DNA of 64,000 nt from Prolixibacteraceae bacterium (GCA_025210775.1 JAOARB010000013.1:62001-126000), one strand, 5' to 3'; shown: positions 26,738 through 37,681, numbered from the stretch's first letter. The notes: generated from the letters alone by a model not told the origin. Program-made: numbers and translations.

Positions 26738-27841
26738 ATGGTTATAGGAAGATTACAATTGGTAATAAAAATGATTTTTATAGGTTCATTATTGGGAAGC
26801 TGTAGTAAAGAATCGAACAATATTGTTCCAAATGACAATTCGCCAACGAAGGCTGTTGTTGAAAAATATATAACTGGGAATAATACACTTGAGTTTACAA
26901 CAGTTCCTGCTGCAGGAGGTGTTCCTGAGTTTCAGATAATGACTTCAGAAGTGTCTTATGAAGAATATGTGATATTTCTAAATGAAGCATACAGTGCAGG
27001 AAAGATTAAGTATAATAATATTACACAAGAGGTTACCGATGAGGATGGCAATTCAATGACATTTTTGAATGGGAGCCGTGTCGTAAAAGACCATAACAAG
27101 AATGGGGAATACGAATTGGATGAAATGGAAAATCCCTTAAATATTAATTTTATTGCATTTGATCATGAAGCACAGAGATTTTATATCGAAGACCCAGCTA
27201 CAGTTGATTGGAATCAGTATTTTGATTCGTCAATATATCCTAATGTCGTAGATCAAGCTGATGATTGGGTCGAAGTTGGAGGCAATCCAAATGGTTTTGT
27301 AGGGAGTGGAGATCTAGATGGTCAGATGCCAATATTGGAAGAGGTAAAGACATGGCCAGCTAATTTTATACGATATCACGGTGCATCTAAATTTGCAGAA
27401 TTTTATGGATATACTTTACCTACAGTAAAACAATGGAAGAATGCGGCAAGAGGGAATGAAGGATTTGAATATGCTACATCTGATGGTACTGGTACTCTAG
27501 AAATCGCATGGATTGGTCATATTATGCCAGGAGAAATACATAAAGGGCATGTGCAACCAGTAAAATCTTTGTCCGCTAATCCATTAGGTATTTATAATCT
27601 AGGAGGTAATGTTTGGGAGTGGTGTTTTGATTGGTATAGAGGAACAGAAACTTTTTCAAAAGGAAAAAAAGAATCAGACTTTTATGTGTCACATACTCCA
27701 GAAGATCCAAATCACTTAAAGGCATTGTTTGGAGGTTCTTTTAATTACTTCATTGCAACAATGGGACTAGATTGGAATCATGCAGCAATGTTAAATGCAG
27801 GGAATGATCATTTTGGATTTAGAGTAGTTAAAAATAAATAG
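26738..27841 (+). CDS. Formylglycine-generating-enzyme-like (SUMF1) domain lipoprotein
   Basis: The 367-residue protein has a lipobox ending at Cys22 (LLGSC), so it is a lipoprotein. The SUMF1/FGE fold is shown by FQIMTSEVSYEEYVIFLN, YTLPTVKQWKNAARG, GIYNLGGNVWEWCFDWY and the closing FGGSF and FGFRVVK. The two copper-binding cysteines of true FGE are absent (the only Cys besides the lipid Cys is in WEWC), so it is probably not a sulfatase activator. An EF-hand-like loop, DHNKNGEYELDE, lies at 118-129 in an insert. It sits between a response regulator and its likely kinase; a surface-binding or sensory role is inferred. Confidence 0.8.
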   Translation: MVIGRLQLVIKMIFIGSLLGSCSKESNNIVPNDNSPTKAVVEKYITGNNTLEFTTVPAAGGVPEFQIMTSEVSYEEYVIFLNEAYSAGKIKYNNITQEVTDEDGNSMTFLNGSRVVKDHNKNGEYELDEMENPLNINFIAFDHEAQRFYIEDPATVDWNQYFDSSIYPNVVDQADDWVEVGGNPNGFVGSGDLDGQMPILEEVKTWPANFIRYHGASKFAEFYGYTLPTVKQWKNAARGNEGFEYATSDGTGTLEIAWIGHIMPGEIHKGHVQPVKSLSANPLGIYNLGGNVWEWCFDWYRGTETFSKGKKESDFYVSHTPEDPNHLKALFGGSFNYFIATMGLDWNHAAMLNAGNDHFGFRVVKNK

Positions 27842-27861
27842 CGTGTAATTGTTTCAAGTAT

Positions 27862-27905
27862 CTTTTACGGTAGTGTTTAGTCATGCTACTGTAAAAGAGT
27901 TTTAT
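27862..27905 (+). terminator. Hairpin between the FGE-like and kinase genes
   Basis: A 12-bp stem (27862-27873 with 27885-27896, one G-U pair) is followed by AGTTTTATAG, only a weak T-run. It ends 20 bases before the GTG start of the kinase and may partly stop transcription or mask the start. Confidence 0.4.
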
Positions 27906-27915
27906 AGTTAAAGAA

Positions 27916-28974
27916 GTGGGAGTAAATAGAAAAAATAAATTAAGCCTGATTTTTCAACTCATATTCTGGGGACTATTATTTCTCCTTACTAATTGGGTGT
28001 TTGGAATTCAAAGTAATGACACTTTACAAGACCTGATAAGATCATTGGTGGTTGTATCTATTTTTGCATGCATTAGTTATCTGAATTTTATTGTATTAAC
28101 TCCATCTTTTTTAATCAAAAGGAAGTATTTTCTTTTTACTGTTATAACTCTACTAATATTGATTATTGTACCATTTGTTTTGATTCATTTTGATTTATTC
28201 TTGCTTCTACATGAAAGACATGGATCTACTATCCATAATAGTCATATTTCTGCTTCTAGATTTAATCCGATACGTCCCAAGTTTACAATAGGCCTACTAG
28301 TGACAAGTATATTTATCTTTGTAAGTACGATTATTAGTTTAATGATTGACTATATAAATAATGAGAAACAGAAGATTTTAAGTGAAAATGAACGTTTACT
28401 TGTAGAGGCTAGGTATATAAGAACCCAACTCAATCCTCATTTCTTTTTGAATGCATTAAATAATTTAAATTCGATTGTTCGTCTTGCTCCTAAGCATGCA
28501 CAAAGATATATCGATACCTTAGCCGATATGATGCGATATATTACTTATGATTGCAAGAAAAATAAAATAGTAATTGAAAAGGAGATATCATATATTCGCA
28601 ACTACATCTATTTACAACAAATTAAAGATCACAGTATATCTGTTCATTTTAATGTTGATATTCAAAATAAACAAGTTCTAATTGAACCAATGTTATTAAT
28701 GCCGTTTATTGAAAATGCATTTAAGTATGGTATATTCTTTTCAGATGATGTTTATCCAATAAAAATAAGTATTTACGAGAGAGAGAATAGAATCATTTTT
28801 CAGTGTGAGAATTCAATTAATTATGATGTGAAAAATAACAATGATCCAAGTTATAGTGGTTTAGGCATTGTTAATGTAAAGAAGAGGTTGAATGTAAACT
28901 ATAGAGGTAAACATAGCCTACAAATAATTGATGATGGAATTACGTATGCAGTTAATCTTTCTATATGGTCTTAA
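27916..28974 (+). CDS. LytS-type sensor histidine kinase
   Basis: The 352-residue protein has about four N-terminal membrane segments and the His_kinase motif QLNPHFFLNALNNLN with His175, followed by a degenerate ATPase domain (PMLLMPFIENAFKYG; GLGIVNVKKRL). It should phosphorylate the LytTR regulator at 25855. The start is GTG: the frame is closed by a TAA 24 bases upstream and no ATG occurs until after the membrane region. There is no separate sensory domain, so the membrane part or a partner such as the lipoprotein upstream may sense the signal. Confidence 0.9.
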   Translation: MGVNRKNKLSLIFQLIFWGLLFLLTNWVFGIQSNDTLQDLIRSLVVVSIFACISYLNFIVLTPSFLIKRKYFLFTVITLLILIIVPFVLIHFDLFLLLHERHGSTIHNSHISASRFNPIRPKFTIGLLVTSIFIFVSTIISLMIDYINNEKQKILSENERLLVEARYIRTQLNPHFFLNALNNLNSIVRLAPKHAQRYIDTLADMMRYITYDCKKNKIVIEKEISYIRNYIYLQQIKDHSISVHFNVDIQNKQVLIEPMLLMPFIENAFKYGIFFSDDVYPIKISIYERENRIIFQCENSINYDVKNNNDPSYSGLGIVNVKKRLNVNYRGKHSLQIIDDGITYAVNLSIWS

Positions 28975-29105
28975 TTATTTTAATTAGAATTAACATGGAA
29001 GTGAAAGATATTTCTTTGTTGTGATTACAAACAGCATCGTTTGGCGATGGATATTGTGTTTTGATTATCTATATTTACGGCTTATTACCGTTTAAAGAGT
29101 TTTAC

Positions 29106-30737
29106 ATGATATCTGTAGATAGTTTAGGAATAGAATTTGGAGGAACGCCTCTTTTTAATAATATATCTTTTGTGATTAATCCTGGGGACAGGGTTGCCTT
29201 GATGGGAAAGAATGGTGCTGGTAAATCGACTTTGTTAAAGATTATCGCTGGAGTTCAAGCACCATCAACGGGGAAGATTTCGGCACCTAAAGAAGCTGTG
29301 ATAGGTTATCTACCACAGCATTTGTTGTTGGATGATCAGCGCACTGTTTTTGAGGAGACCTCTCAAGCTTATGCTGAGGTTTTGGAGATGCAAAGCCGAT
29401 TGGAGGAGTTAAATAAAGAACTTACTACAAGAACGGATTATGAATCGGATAGTTATTATCAGATCATCGAGGAAGTTTCTACGCTTAGTGAGAAATTGTA
29501 TAGTGAAGGAGAGATCAATTTTGATGCTGAGATTGAGAAAGTTCTTTTAGGATTAGGTTTTGAGCGTACGGATTTTAATCGTCCTACTAAAGATTTTAGT
29601 GGTGGATGGCGAATGAGAATTGAGTTGGCCAAACTATTATTAAAGAATCCAGATCTTATTCTATTGGATGAGCCTACCAACCACTTGGATATTGAATCGG
29701 TACAATGGTTGGAGAATTTCTTGGTTGAGTCTTCTAAAGCGGTGATGGTGATTTCTCACGATAGGGCTTTTGTGGATCGTATTACGACACGTACTATTGA
29801 GGTGACAATGGGACGTATTTATGATTACAAAGTAAACTACTCGAACTATCTTCAACTTAGAGCAGAAAGAAGAGAGCAACAGCTTAAGGCTTATGAAGAG
29901 CAACAAAAGATGATTGCTGCAAATGAGGAGTTTATAGAAAGATTTAAAGGTACTTACTCTAAGACATTACAAGTACAGTCACGTGTACGTATGTTGGAGA
30001 AGTTGGTCCGAATAGAGGTAGATCCTGAGGATACTTCTCGTCTTCGTATTAAATTCCCTCCATCACCAAGATCAGGTAACTATCCTGTGATCGGAGACCA
30101 TGTGTCTAAAAGTTTTGGTGATATTGAAGTCTTTAAAGATGCTTCTTTTACTGTAGAACGTGGAGATAAGGTGGCCTTTGTTGGTAAAAATGGGGAAGGT
30201 AAATCGACCATGATCAAATGTATCATGCAACAGTTGGAGCATGAAGGAGATCTAAAGATTGGTCATAATGCACAAATTGCGTATTTCGCTCAGAATGAGG
30301 CTTCATTATTAGATGAGACCCTTACTGTTTTCGAAACGATTGATGATGTTGCTAAAGGAGATATCCGTACCAAGATTAAAGATTATCTAGGCGCATTTAT
30401 GTTCTCTCAAGAGGATTGGGATAAGAAAGTGAAAGTCTTATCTGGTGGAGAAAGAACACGTTTGGCTATGGTTAAGCTTCTTTTGGAACCAACCAATGTG
30501 TTGATTCTCGATGAGCCTACCAACCATTTAGATCTTCGTACTAAAGATATTTTAAAGCAAGCTTTAATGGATTTTGATGGAACGATCATCTTGGTTTCTC
30601 ACGATAGAGATTTCTTAGATGGATTGGTTAAAAAGGTTTTTGAATTTAAGGATAAAAGAGTTCATGAACATCTTGAAGGAATTACGGAATTCTTGGAAAG
30701 AAAAAGAGTGGAGTCGATCCAAGAATATGAAAAATAG
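29106..30737 (+). CDS. ABC-F family ATPase
   Basis: The 543-residue protein has two ATP-binding cassettes and no membrane domain: Walker A GKNGAGKST and GKNGEGKST, signature motifs FSGGWRMR and LSGGERTR, and two LLDEPTNHLD-type Walker B stretches. Between them lies the charged linker of ABC-F proteins (REQQLKAYEEQQKMIAANEE). Such proteins act on ribosomes in translation or antibiotic protection. I chose ATG 29106; a longer frame to 29061 would need a TTG. It looks like the housekeeping Uup/YbiT-like type, not a known resistance type. Confidence 0.9.
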   Translation: MISVDSLGIEFGGTPLFNNISFVINPGDRVALMGKNGAGKSTLLKIIAGVQAPSTGKISAPKEAVIGYLPQHLLLDDQRTVFEETSQAYAEVLEMQSRLEELNKELTTRTDYESDSYYQIIEEVSTLSEKLYSEGEINFDAEIEKVLLGLGFERTDFNRPTKDFSGGWRMRIELAKLLLKNPDLILLDEPTNHLDIESVQWLENFLVESSKAVMVISHDRAFVDRITTRTIEVTMGRIYDYKVNYSNYLQLRAERREQQLKAYEEQQKMIAANEEFIERFKGTYSKTLQVQSRVRMLEKLVRIEVDPEDTSRLRIKFPPSPRSGNYPVIGDHVSKSFGDIEVFKDASFTVERGDKVAFVGKNGEGKSTMIKCIMQQLEHEGDLKIGHNAQIAYFAQNEASLLDETLTVFETIDDVAKGDIRTKIKDYLGAFMFSQEDWDKKVKVLSGGERTRLAMVKLLLEPTNVLILDEPTNHLDLRTKDILKQALMDFDGTIILVSHDRDFLDGLVKKVFEFKDKRVHEHLEGITEFLERKRVESIQEYEK

Positions 30738-30762
30738 TTCTAAGGATTGATTTTTATATACA

Positions 30763-30812
30763 ACGCCCTATTCAACTATATATGTAGTTGAATAGGGCGT
30801 ATCTTTTTTATT
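30763..30812. terminator. Terminator between the ABC-F gene and thiD
   Basis: A perfect 16-bp stem (30763-30778 with 30785-30800) with a six-base loop is followed on the plus strand by ATCTTTTTTATT. The minus-strand side has only a weak T-run, but the stem probably also ends the thiamine operon. Confidence 0.85.
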
Positions 30813-31611
30813 CGATATTAAGGAAATGAAATAGGGGACCGTTTTCCTTATGATTAGATCGATCTTTAGATTTTTGCAATAATGACTGTAAATAATCGAT
30901 ACCATCTTTCACTGCGCTATACAAATTTTGGTTTTGACCTAAGTAGGTAGCAATAGCAGAAGAAAGGGTACATCCTGTTCCATGTGTATTGGTGGTTTTT
31001 ATTGCAGGATGGATAAATGTATATGTTTTGTTGTTAGGATAATCGTAAAGAATATCTTTCATATATCCATCTTTGCTTTGATGTCCACCTTTAAGAAGGA
31101 ATGAAATTTTATATCTCTGTCCCAATACCACAACATCTTTTAGTGGATCAGATATCTCTCTTCTAAAAAGTACATTTGCTTCTGGAATATTGGGCGTAAG
31201 GAGTGTTACTTTGTTTATGAGATCGTTCTCTAGTGCTTTGAATGCCTTTTCTTGAAGCAGTGTTTTATTAGACGAAGCAATCATGATTGGATCTAGGACG
31301 ACAGGAATATCAGGATATTGTTTTAAGATCTTAGTTACTTCTATGATAATCTCCTGACTATAAAGCATTCCTATTTTGATTACTTTAATAGGTAGATCTT
31401 CTAATACTCTTACGATCTGTTGTTTTACCGATTCTATTGGAATTGGCACAATATCAAAGACTCCTTTGCTGTTTTGAGCCGTAACACAAGTGATGGCAGA
31501 AGCAGCATATCCATTACAAGTAGTAATGGTTTTGATATCTGCTTGTATTCCTGCACCTCCAGAAGCATCACTACCTGCAATGGTAAGAATGTATGGTATC
31601 TTATCTTTCAT
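30808..31611 (-). CDS. thiD: Hydroxymethylpyrimidine/phosphomethylpyrimidine kinase
   Basis: The 267-residue enzyme phosphorylates HMP and HMP-P to HMP-PP for thiamine synthesis. It has the ribokinase-like motifs of ThiD: ILTIAGSDASGGAGIQADIK at the start and NTHGTGCTLSSAIATYL (anion hole and catalytic Asp region) near the end. It is the last gene of the thiamine operon, 6 bases after the thiF-like gene. Confidence 0.93.
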   Translation of the reverse strand: MKDKIPYILTIAGSDASGGAGIQADIKTITTCNGYAASAITCVTAQNSKGVFDIVPIPIESVKQQIVRVLEDLPIKVIKIGMLYSQEIIIEVTKILKQYPDIPVVLDPIMIASSNKTLLQEKAFKALENDLINKVTLLTPNIPEANVLFRREISDPLKDVVVLGQRYKISFLLKGGHQSKDGYMKDILYDYPNNKTYTFIHPAIKTTNTHGTGCTLSSAIATYLGQNQNLYSAVKDGIDYLQSLLQKSKDRSNHKENGPLFHFLNIE

Positions 31612-31617
31612 TCATTA

Positions 31618-32301
31618 TCATTTTTCAATATTGAAAATGCGCTGTTCAAATTTCTCCGTATCTAACCAAAGTATCTTGCCACGAAGATCTTTCCCTATAT
31701 TACGGATGATATTGATGGCTTCAAGAGCCATATAACTTCCAACGATTCCAGCTACCGGTCCAATAATACCTTTGCTATTTACTGTCGGTTGGGTTGGTTC
31801 TGGGAATATGTCGGTATAACGTAGTTTTTGATTCGCTCCAATAGAAAGCAGGTGCCCTCCATATTCTTGCACTGCACCATGAACGATGTCTGTTTTCGTT
31901 TCTTGGGCAAAAGCATCGGTCTGTACTCTTGCATCATAATTGTCCGGTGAACAGATAATTAGATCAAAAGAGATTTCCCTTACTCTTTCAGGATTAAACT
32001 TTTCCTTGAAGCATGTCAGTTTGATCTCACTGTTTTTCTGTTGTGCTAATGCTTCTACTATTTCTCCTTTTTTTTCTCCTATTTGATCCTCATCATATAG
32101 GATCTGTCGTGGAAGATTGTCTAAAGAGACAATGTCTGGTTCAAAAAGGGTGATCTTTCCAATGCCTACTCCGATAAGGTATTGCAAAATAGGAGATCCT
32201 AAACCACCAGCCCCCACCATAAGGATGGAGGCTTTTTGTAGTTTGGTCTGATCGTCAATAGAGAAATCTTTTATCTTTAAGTGTCTATCGTATCTTTCCA
32301 T
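31618..32301 (-). CDS. thiF: ThiF/HesA/MoeB family adenylyltransferase lacking the usual cysteines
   Basis: The 227-residue protein should adenylate the C-terminal Gly of ThiS. The E1-type nucleotide-binding motif GAGGLGS is at 30-36, followed by NLPRQILYDEDQIG. In place of the zinc-binding CxxC of E. coli ThiF/MoeB it reads RYTDIF, the catalytic Cys region reads TVNSKGIIGPV, and there is no C-terminal CxxC. Only two cysteines are present, neither at those sites. The adenylation half looks intact, so sulfur transfer may work differently. It lies between thiH and thiD, which supports ThiF. Confidence 0.83.
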   Translation of the reverse strand: MERYDRHLKIKDFSIDDQTKLQKASILMVGAGGLGSPILQYLIGVGIGKITLFEPDIVSLDNLPRQILYDEDQIGEKKGEIVEALAQQKNSEIKLTCFKEKFNPERVREISFDLIICSPDNYDARVQTDAFAQETKTDIVHGAVQEYGGHLLSIGANQKLRYTDIFPEPTQPTVNSKGIIGPVAGIVGSYMALEAINIIRNIGKDLRGKILWLDTEKFEQRIFNIEK

Positions 32302-32316
32302 TTTTCTTGTTTTTTT

Positions 32317-33435
32317 CTAGGCTAAAACACCATCCCAATCTTTCCAAACAACTTCATAACCATGTGCTTCAATAGCATCGGTTACTTCTTTCGGTGTTCG
32401 GGCATCTTCTACCTCAAATTGTTTTAAATCTTTATTCTCTTTTGCATAACCACCTGGTTCCGTCTTTGACCCCGCACTCATAGAGGTGATGCCTAGTTGA
32501 ATAAGGTTGTCTCTATAGTGTGCGGATTCTCTGGTTGAAAGCGTCATCTCAACGAAAGGATTGTATATGCGGAATGCGCAGATCAATTGTAATAATTCTC
32601 TATCGTTGATATGTGACTTTGGAGGAAAATTACCAACATGTGGTCTTAGGCGAGGGAAAGAGATGCTATACTGTGTTTTCCAGTAATAACGTTCCATAAA
32701 GGTTAGATGCAGTCCAACAAAGAAAGCATCTGTACGCCAATCTTCTAATCCAAGCAGAGCACCTAAGCCCAATTTATGAACTCCTGCTTGTGCAATACGT
32801 TCAGGTGTGGTAAGACGATATTGGAAATTTCTTTTTCGTCCAAACTTATGGTAATCTTTATAGGTGTTTTCTCTATAGGTCTCCTGGTAAACATATACAG
32901 CATGAATACCTGCCTCTTTGAGTGCTTTATAGTCTTCTACTTCAAGAGGTTGCACCTCGATAGAGATAACGTCAAAGAGAGGCTTTAGAAGCTCGACTGC
33001 TTCAATAAGGTAGGATGTAGGACAAGTACGATGATCTTCTCCTGTTACCAAAAGAAGGTTGCGGAAACCTAGTTCTTTGATTTTCTTGGCTTCTTCGATG
33101 ATCTCCTCCTTGGTTAGTTTCTTTCGAGGGATATCATTTTTAGCATTAAAACCACAATAGACACATCCATTGGAACAGTAGTTGGAAAGATAGAGCGGAA
33201 TGTACATCCTCATTGTTTTTCCAAAACGTTGTTGGGTAAGCTGTCTACTTCGTTGGGCCATCTGTTCTAGATAGGGCTCTGCTGCTGGAGATATCATAGC
33301 TAAAAGATGATCCATATTGGGTTGCTCTGCAGCAAGTGCAGCTTCGACATCTTTCTTTTCTTGAGAATATATTCTTTGGTGAATTTCTTCCCAAGAATAT
33401 TTCTGGATATATTGATAAAACGTTGTATTACTCAT
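32317..33435 (-). CDS. thiH: 2-iminoacetate synthase (tyrosine lyase)
   Basis: The 372-residue radical SAM enzyme splits tyrosine to dehydroglycine and p-cresol, giving the glycine part of the thiazole ring. The CxxxCxxC cluster motif is at Cys87, Cys91 and Cys94 (YCSNGCVYC). The C-terminus has the BATS-type region (MSAGSKTEPGGY). I start it at ATG 33435, 2 bases after the thiG stop; a longer frame to 33609 runs through thiG. Its presence instead of ThiO (glycine oxidase) fits an anaerobic host. Confidence 0.94.
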   Translation of the reverse strand: MSNTTFYQYIQKYSWEEIHQRIYSQEKKDVEAALAAEQPNMDHLLAMISPAAEPYLEQMAQRSRQLTQQRFGKTMRMYIPLYLSNYCSNGCVYCGFNAKNDIPRKKLTKEEIIEEAKKIKELGFRNLLLVTGEDHRTCPTSYLIEAVELLKPLFDVISIEVQPLEVEDYKALKEAGIHAVYVYQETYRENTYKDYHKFGRKRNFQYRLTTPERIAQAGVHKLGLGALLGLEDWRTDAFFVGLHLTFMERYYWKTQYSISFPRLRPHVGNFPPKSHINDRELLQLICAFRIYNPFVEMTLSTRESAHYRDNLIQLGITSMSAGSKTEPGGYAKENKDLKQFEVEDARTPKEVTDAIEAHGYEVVWKDWDGVLA

Positions 33436-33437
33436 GG

Positions 33438-34220
33438 TTAGTCGTTTAGGAATGAGGTTAGTGGGGAAGTAGCATCTGCAAATTTTGACTCTTGAAGAGG
33501 AGCCAATGTTGCATTGTGTGCAATAGCACCTGCTTGAATTGCAAGTTTGAAAGCATGTGCCATAGCTATAGGGTCGGCACTGCTTGCAATAGCGGTATTG
33601 ATAAGACAAGCATCTGCTCCCATTTCCATCGCTTCAGCAGCATGAGATGGAGCACCTAATCCAGCATCGATAACTACTGGTACGTTACTTTGTTCGATAA
33701 TAATTTTAAGCATCTCTTTGTTGGTAATTCCAAGATTACTTCCAATACAAGAAGCCAAAGGCATGACTGCTTGACAACCAACTTCTTCGAGTGTCTTACA
33801 AACGATAGGGTCTGCAATGATGTAAGGTAGTACCACAAAACCTTTTTTTACTAGCTCTTCCGCTGCTTTAATTGTTTGGATAGCATCAGGAAGAAGATGT
33901 TTTGGATTGGGATGGATCTCCAATTTAATCCAATTGGTATCTAATGCTTCTCTGGCCATGCATGCTGCAAATACAGCTTCTTTGGCATCCCTTACTCCTG
34001 AAGTGTTAGGAAGTAGATGGATATGAGAGTGTTGAAGGTGAGAAAGCATTCCGTCTGATTCTTTTTCGTTTAGATCTACTCTTCTAAGTGCTGTTGTAAC
34101 AAGTTCGCTACCAGAGGCTAGTATGGATTGTTCCATGATGTCGTTAGACGCATATTTACCTGTTCCAATAAATAGACGAGAGTTAAACGTTTTGTCGGCA
34201 ATTTTTAGTGGTGAAAGCAT
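33438..34220 (-). CDS. thiG: Thiazole synthase
   Basis: The 260-residue TIM-barrel enzyme joins DXP, dehydroglycine and the ThiS thiocarboxylate to form the thiazole phosphate. Motifs include FIGTGKYAS, the Schiff-base Lys region [36 protein letters not shown] and ACLINTAIA. Two ATGs are possible, 34241 and 34220; I chose the second because it overlaps thiE less and gives the usual N-terminus. It is translationally coupled to thiE and thiH. Confidence 0.93.
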   Translation of the reverse strand: MLSPLKIADKTFNSRLFIGTGKYASNDIMEQSILASGSELVTTALRRVDLNEKESDGMLSHLQHSHIHLLPNTSGVRDAKEAVFAACMAREALDTNWIKLEIHPNPKHLLPDAIQTIKAAEELVKKGFVVLPYIIADPIVCKTLEEVGCQAVMPLASCIGSNLGITNKEMLKIIIEQSNVPVVIDAGLGAPSHAAEAMEMGADACLINTAIASSADPIAMAHAFKLAIQAGAIAHNATLAPLQESKFADATSPLTSFLND

Positions 34221-34858
34221 GATGTTATGTTTTTTATCCATTGGGATGTTGTTTCAGTAATATTTTGTTTTGGTTGGTTGATAATGCTACCCGAAGCAGC
34301 AATACCTTGTATATCTAAAGCGGCTAGGTCTGGGATGTCTTGAAGGACAATACCTCCAATAGAGACAATAGGGATAGAAGAGTGCGGTCGTAATTCAGCA
34401 AGGATCTGACGATAACCTTCTAGTCCAAGTGTCGGGCTTAGTCTTTTTTTTGTTGTAGTATATCGGAAAGGGCCTACACCAATATAATCTACATGATCGA
34501 CAATATGTTGGATGGTGGCATAATCATTTGCCGTTCCTCCGATGATTGCTTTGTCTCCTAAGATCTCACGTGCCTTACTGGGGCTCATGTCATTCATTCC
34601 AATATGTACGCCATCGGCTCCAACATGAGCAGCTATATCTATATGATCATTGATGATTAATTTGGCTTGGTATCCTTCGGTTAATTTTCGCACCTCTTCG
34701 GCTAGAGATTCTAGTTTTTCGTAAGGATAGGATTTCATCCTTAGCTGAACCCATTTATTTCCTCCATCAAGCACTTCCTTAACTTGCGAAAGGAGTGTCG
34801 TTCTATCTTCGGCATGGGTTATAAACTGTAGTTGAAACTCTTTAAGACTAAATTTCAT
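34205..34858 (-). CDS. thiE: Thiamine phosphate synthase
   Basis: The 217-residue TIM-barrel enzyme couples HMP-PP and thiazole phosphate to thiamine phosphate. It keeps the key motifs: [28 protein letters not shown], the serine/glycine-rich GGTAND and [15 protein letters not shown], then SIGGI. It overlaps both neighbours (11 bases with the upstream thiE-like gene and 16 with thiG), which indicates tight coupling. This copy looks fully active, unlike the TenI-like one next to it. Confidence 0.93.
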   Translation of the reverse strand: MKFSLKEFQLQFITHAEDRTTLLSQVKEVLDGGNKWVQLRMKSYPYEKLESLAEEVRKLTEGYQAKLIINDHIDIAAHVGADGVHIGMNDMSPSKAREILGDKAIIGGTANDYATIQHIVDHVDYIGVGPFRYTTTKKRLSPTLGLEGYRQILAELRPHSSIPIVSIGGIVLQDIPDLAALDIQGIAASGSIINQPKQNITETTSQWIKNITSCFHH

Positions 34859-35450
34859 TTTTTATTCTATTTAACTCTACAAGTTTTTTATCTAATATGG
34901 TGTAATCTATCGTCTCATTATGAATGGTCTGTTTCCAAAAATATCCCATCAGTGCTGCATGCTTAAAATTCATTGCTGCTAATTCGGGAAGTCTTTGTGT
35001 AGAAACTCCTCCCAATGCAATCCAATCAATTTCATTATATTGATGGATGATTTTCAGTCGATCTTTATCCCAAGCTGACAAGTAACCTGTTTTACTAATA
35101 CTATCGAAAATAGGACTAATAAGAACTTGGTCTACTGCATTAAGTTTGTTTGTTTCCTTTTCGTGATGCATCGTTGTTGAACAGATCCTATCATGAAAAG
35201 GGGTCAGCGTTTTATGATCAGGATGATGAATGCCAATCATTGGATACTGGTGAATATACTTCAATGGTTTATGGATGATCAGTCTAGAATGTTTCTCCTC
35301 TGGAATGTTAGACAATAGATTCTCCATATCGTAAGCCTTATGAAAAGGCTTACGTATACGGATATAATCTATTCCATTATCCAAAAGATAGACGATTATA
35401 TCGGCTTCATCTTTTAACCAAAAGGTTGGAGTGATAACAGACAATTTCAT
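34848..35450 (-). CDS. ThiE/TenI-like protein
   Basis: The 200-residue protein is a diverged paralogue of ThiE. It keeps VDQVLISPIFDSISKTGY and WIALGGVS, but the pyrophosphate-binding parts differ: QLRMK is replaced by YIRIRKPF and the NDH motif is IIHKPLKY. That pattern fits TenI-type proteins, which aromatise the thiazole tautomer instead of forming thiamine phosphate, but the assignment is inferred. It lies between thiC and thiE with an 11-base overlap. Confidence 0.75.
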   Translation of the reverse strand: MKLSVITPTFWLKDEADIIVYLLDNGIDYIRIRKPFHKAYDMENLLSNIPEEKHSRLIIHKPLKYIHQYPMIGIHHPDHKTLTPFHDRICSTTMHHEKETNKLNAVDQVLISPIFDSISKTGYLSAWDKDRLKIIHQYNEIDWIALGGVSTQRLPELAAMNFKHAALMGYFWKQTIHNETIDYTILDKKLVELNRIKNEI

Positions 35451-35459
35451 GAGATGATA

Positions 35460-37235
<1,776 letters not shown>

Positions 37236-37334
37236 TTAAAATGCTTGAGTTTAGGGTGTTTGATTCTAGCTTAATTTTGTAGTAAATTAAGAATCAGTTA
37301 TTTAAATAAATTTGATTAATTCGAAATATGGGGG

Positions 37335-37535
37335 TTATCCGCCTTGGGTTGCTTGGATTATAAGTATCTGATCAGCATCTTTTATTGCATAATCCTCCCA
37401 TTGCTTTTTGGGGCATATAGATTCATTAATGGCTATAGCAATGCCAATAGGAGAGATGTTCATCTCTTTAAGAAATGAAGTAATAGATAATGACTCTTGG
37501 ATGGTAATAGGTTTACCATTTAGAATAATATTCAT
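37335..37535 (-). CDS. thiS: Sulfur carrier protein ThiS
   Basis: The 66-residue ubiquitin-like protein ends in the required Gly-Gly (ATQGG) and starts MNIILNGKPI, as in ThiS. The C-terminal Gly carries sulfur as a thiocarboxylate to ThiG. I chose ATG 37535; a longer frame to 37559 would need a GTG. It is the first gene after the TPP riboswitch. Confidence 0.93.
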   Translation of the reverse strand: MNIILNGKPITIQESLSITSFLKEMNISPIGIAIAINESICPKKQWEDYAIKDADQILIIQATQGG

Positions 37536-37595
37536 AATAAAAATAATAGCAGGGAGCACTTCAACGAAAACGGTGTTGAGAAGAAATGTGCTTAA

Positions 37596-37669
37596 CAGTT
37601 CCTACGCCGGCATTATCCGGATCAGGTCTATGGGTATGATCTCAGCCTGTATTATAAGGCACCCCCTCG
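37596..37669 (-). promoter_or_regulatory. TPP riboswitch (THI element)
   Basis: On the minus strand the sequence shows the universal TPP aptamer parts in order: GAGGGGGTGCC, GGCTGAGATCATACCC, GACCTGATCCGGATAATGCC and GGCGTAGGAA. It lies about 60 bases before thiS, so thiamine pyrophosphate should shut down the whole thi operon, probably by hiding the thiS start or through a terminator not clearly seen. Confidence 0.97.
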
Positions 37670-37681
37670 TTAATAATGACC

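Noticed and set aside
26738..27841. True formylglycine-generating enzyme for sulfatases
   Set aside because: The copper-binding cysteine pair is missing and no sulfatase gene is near.
29106..30737. Antibiotic-resistance type ABC-F
   Set aside because: Nothing beyond the general ABC-F layout supports resistance, and no leader-peptide attenuator is visible.
33436..33609. N-terminal extension of ThiH
   Set aside because: It overlaps thiG in another frame and is Cys-rich without similarity; ATG 33435 gives the normal ThiH start.
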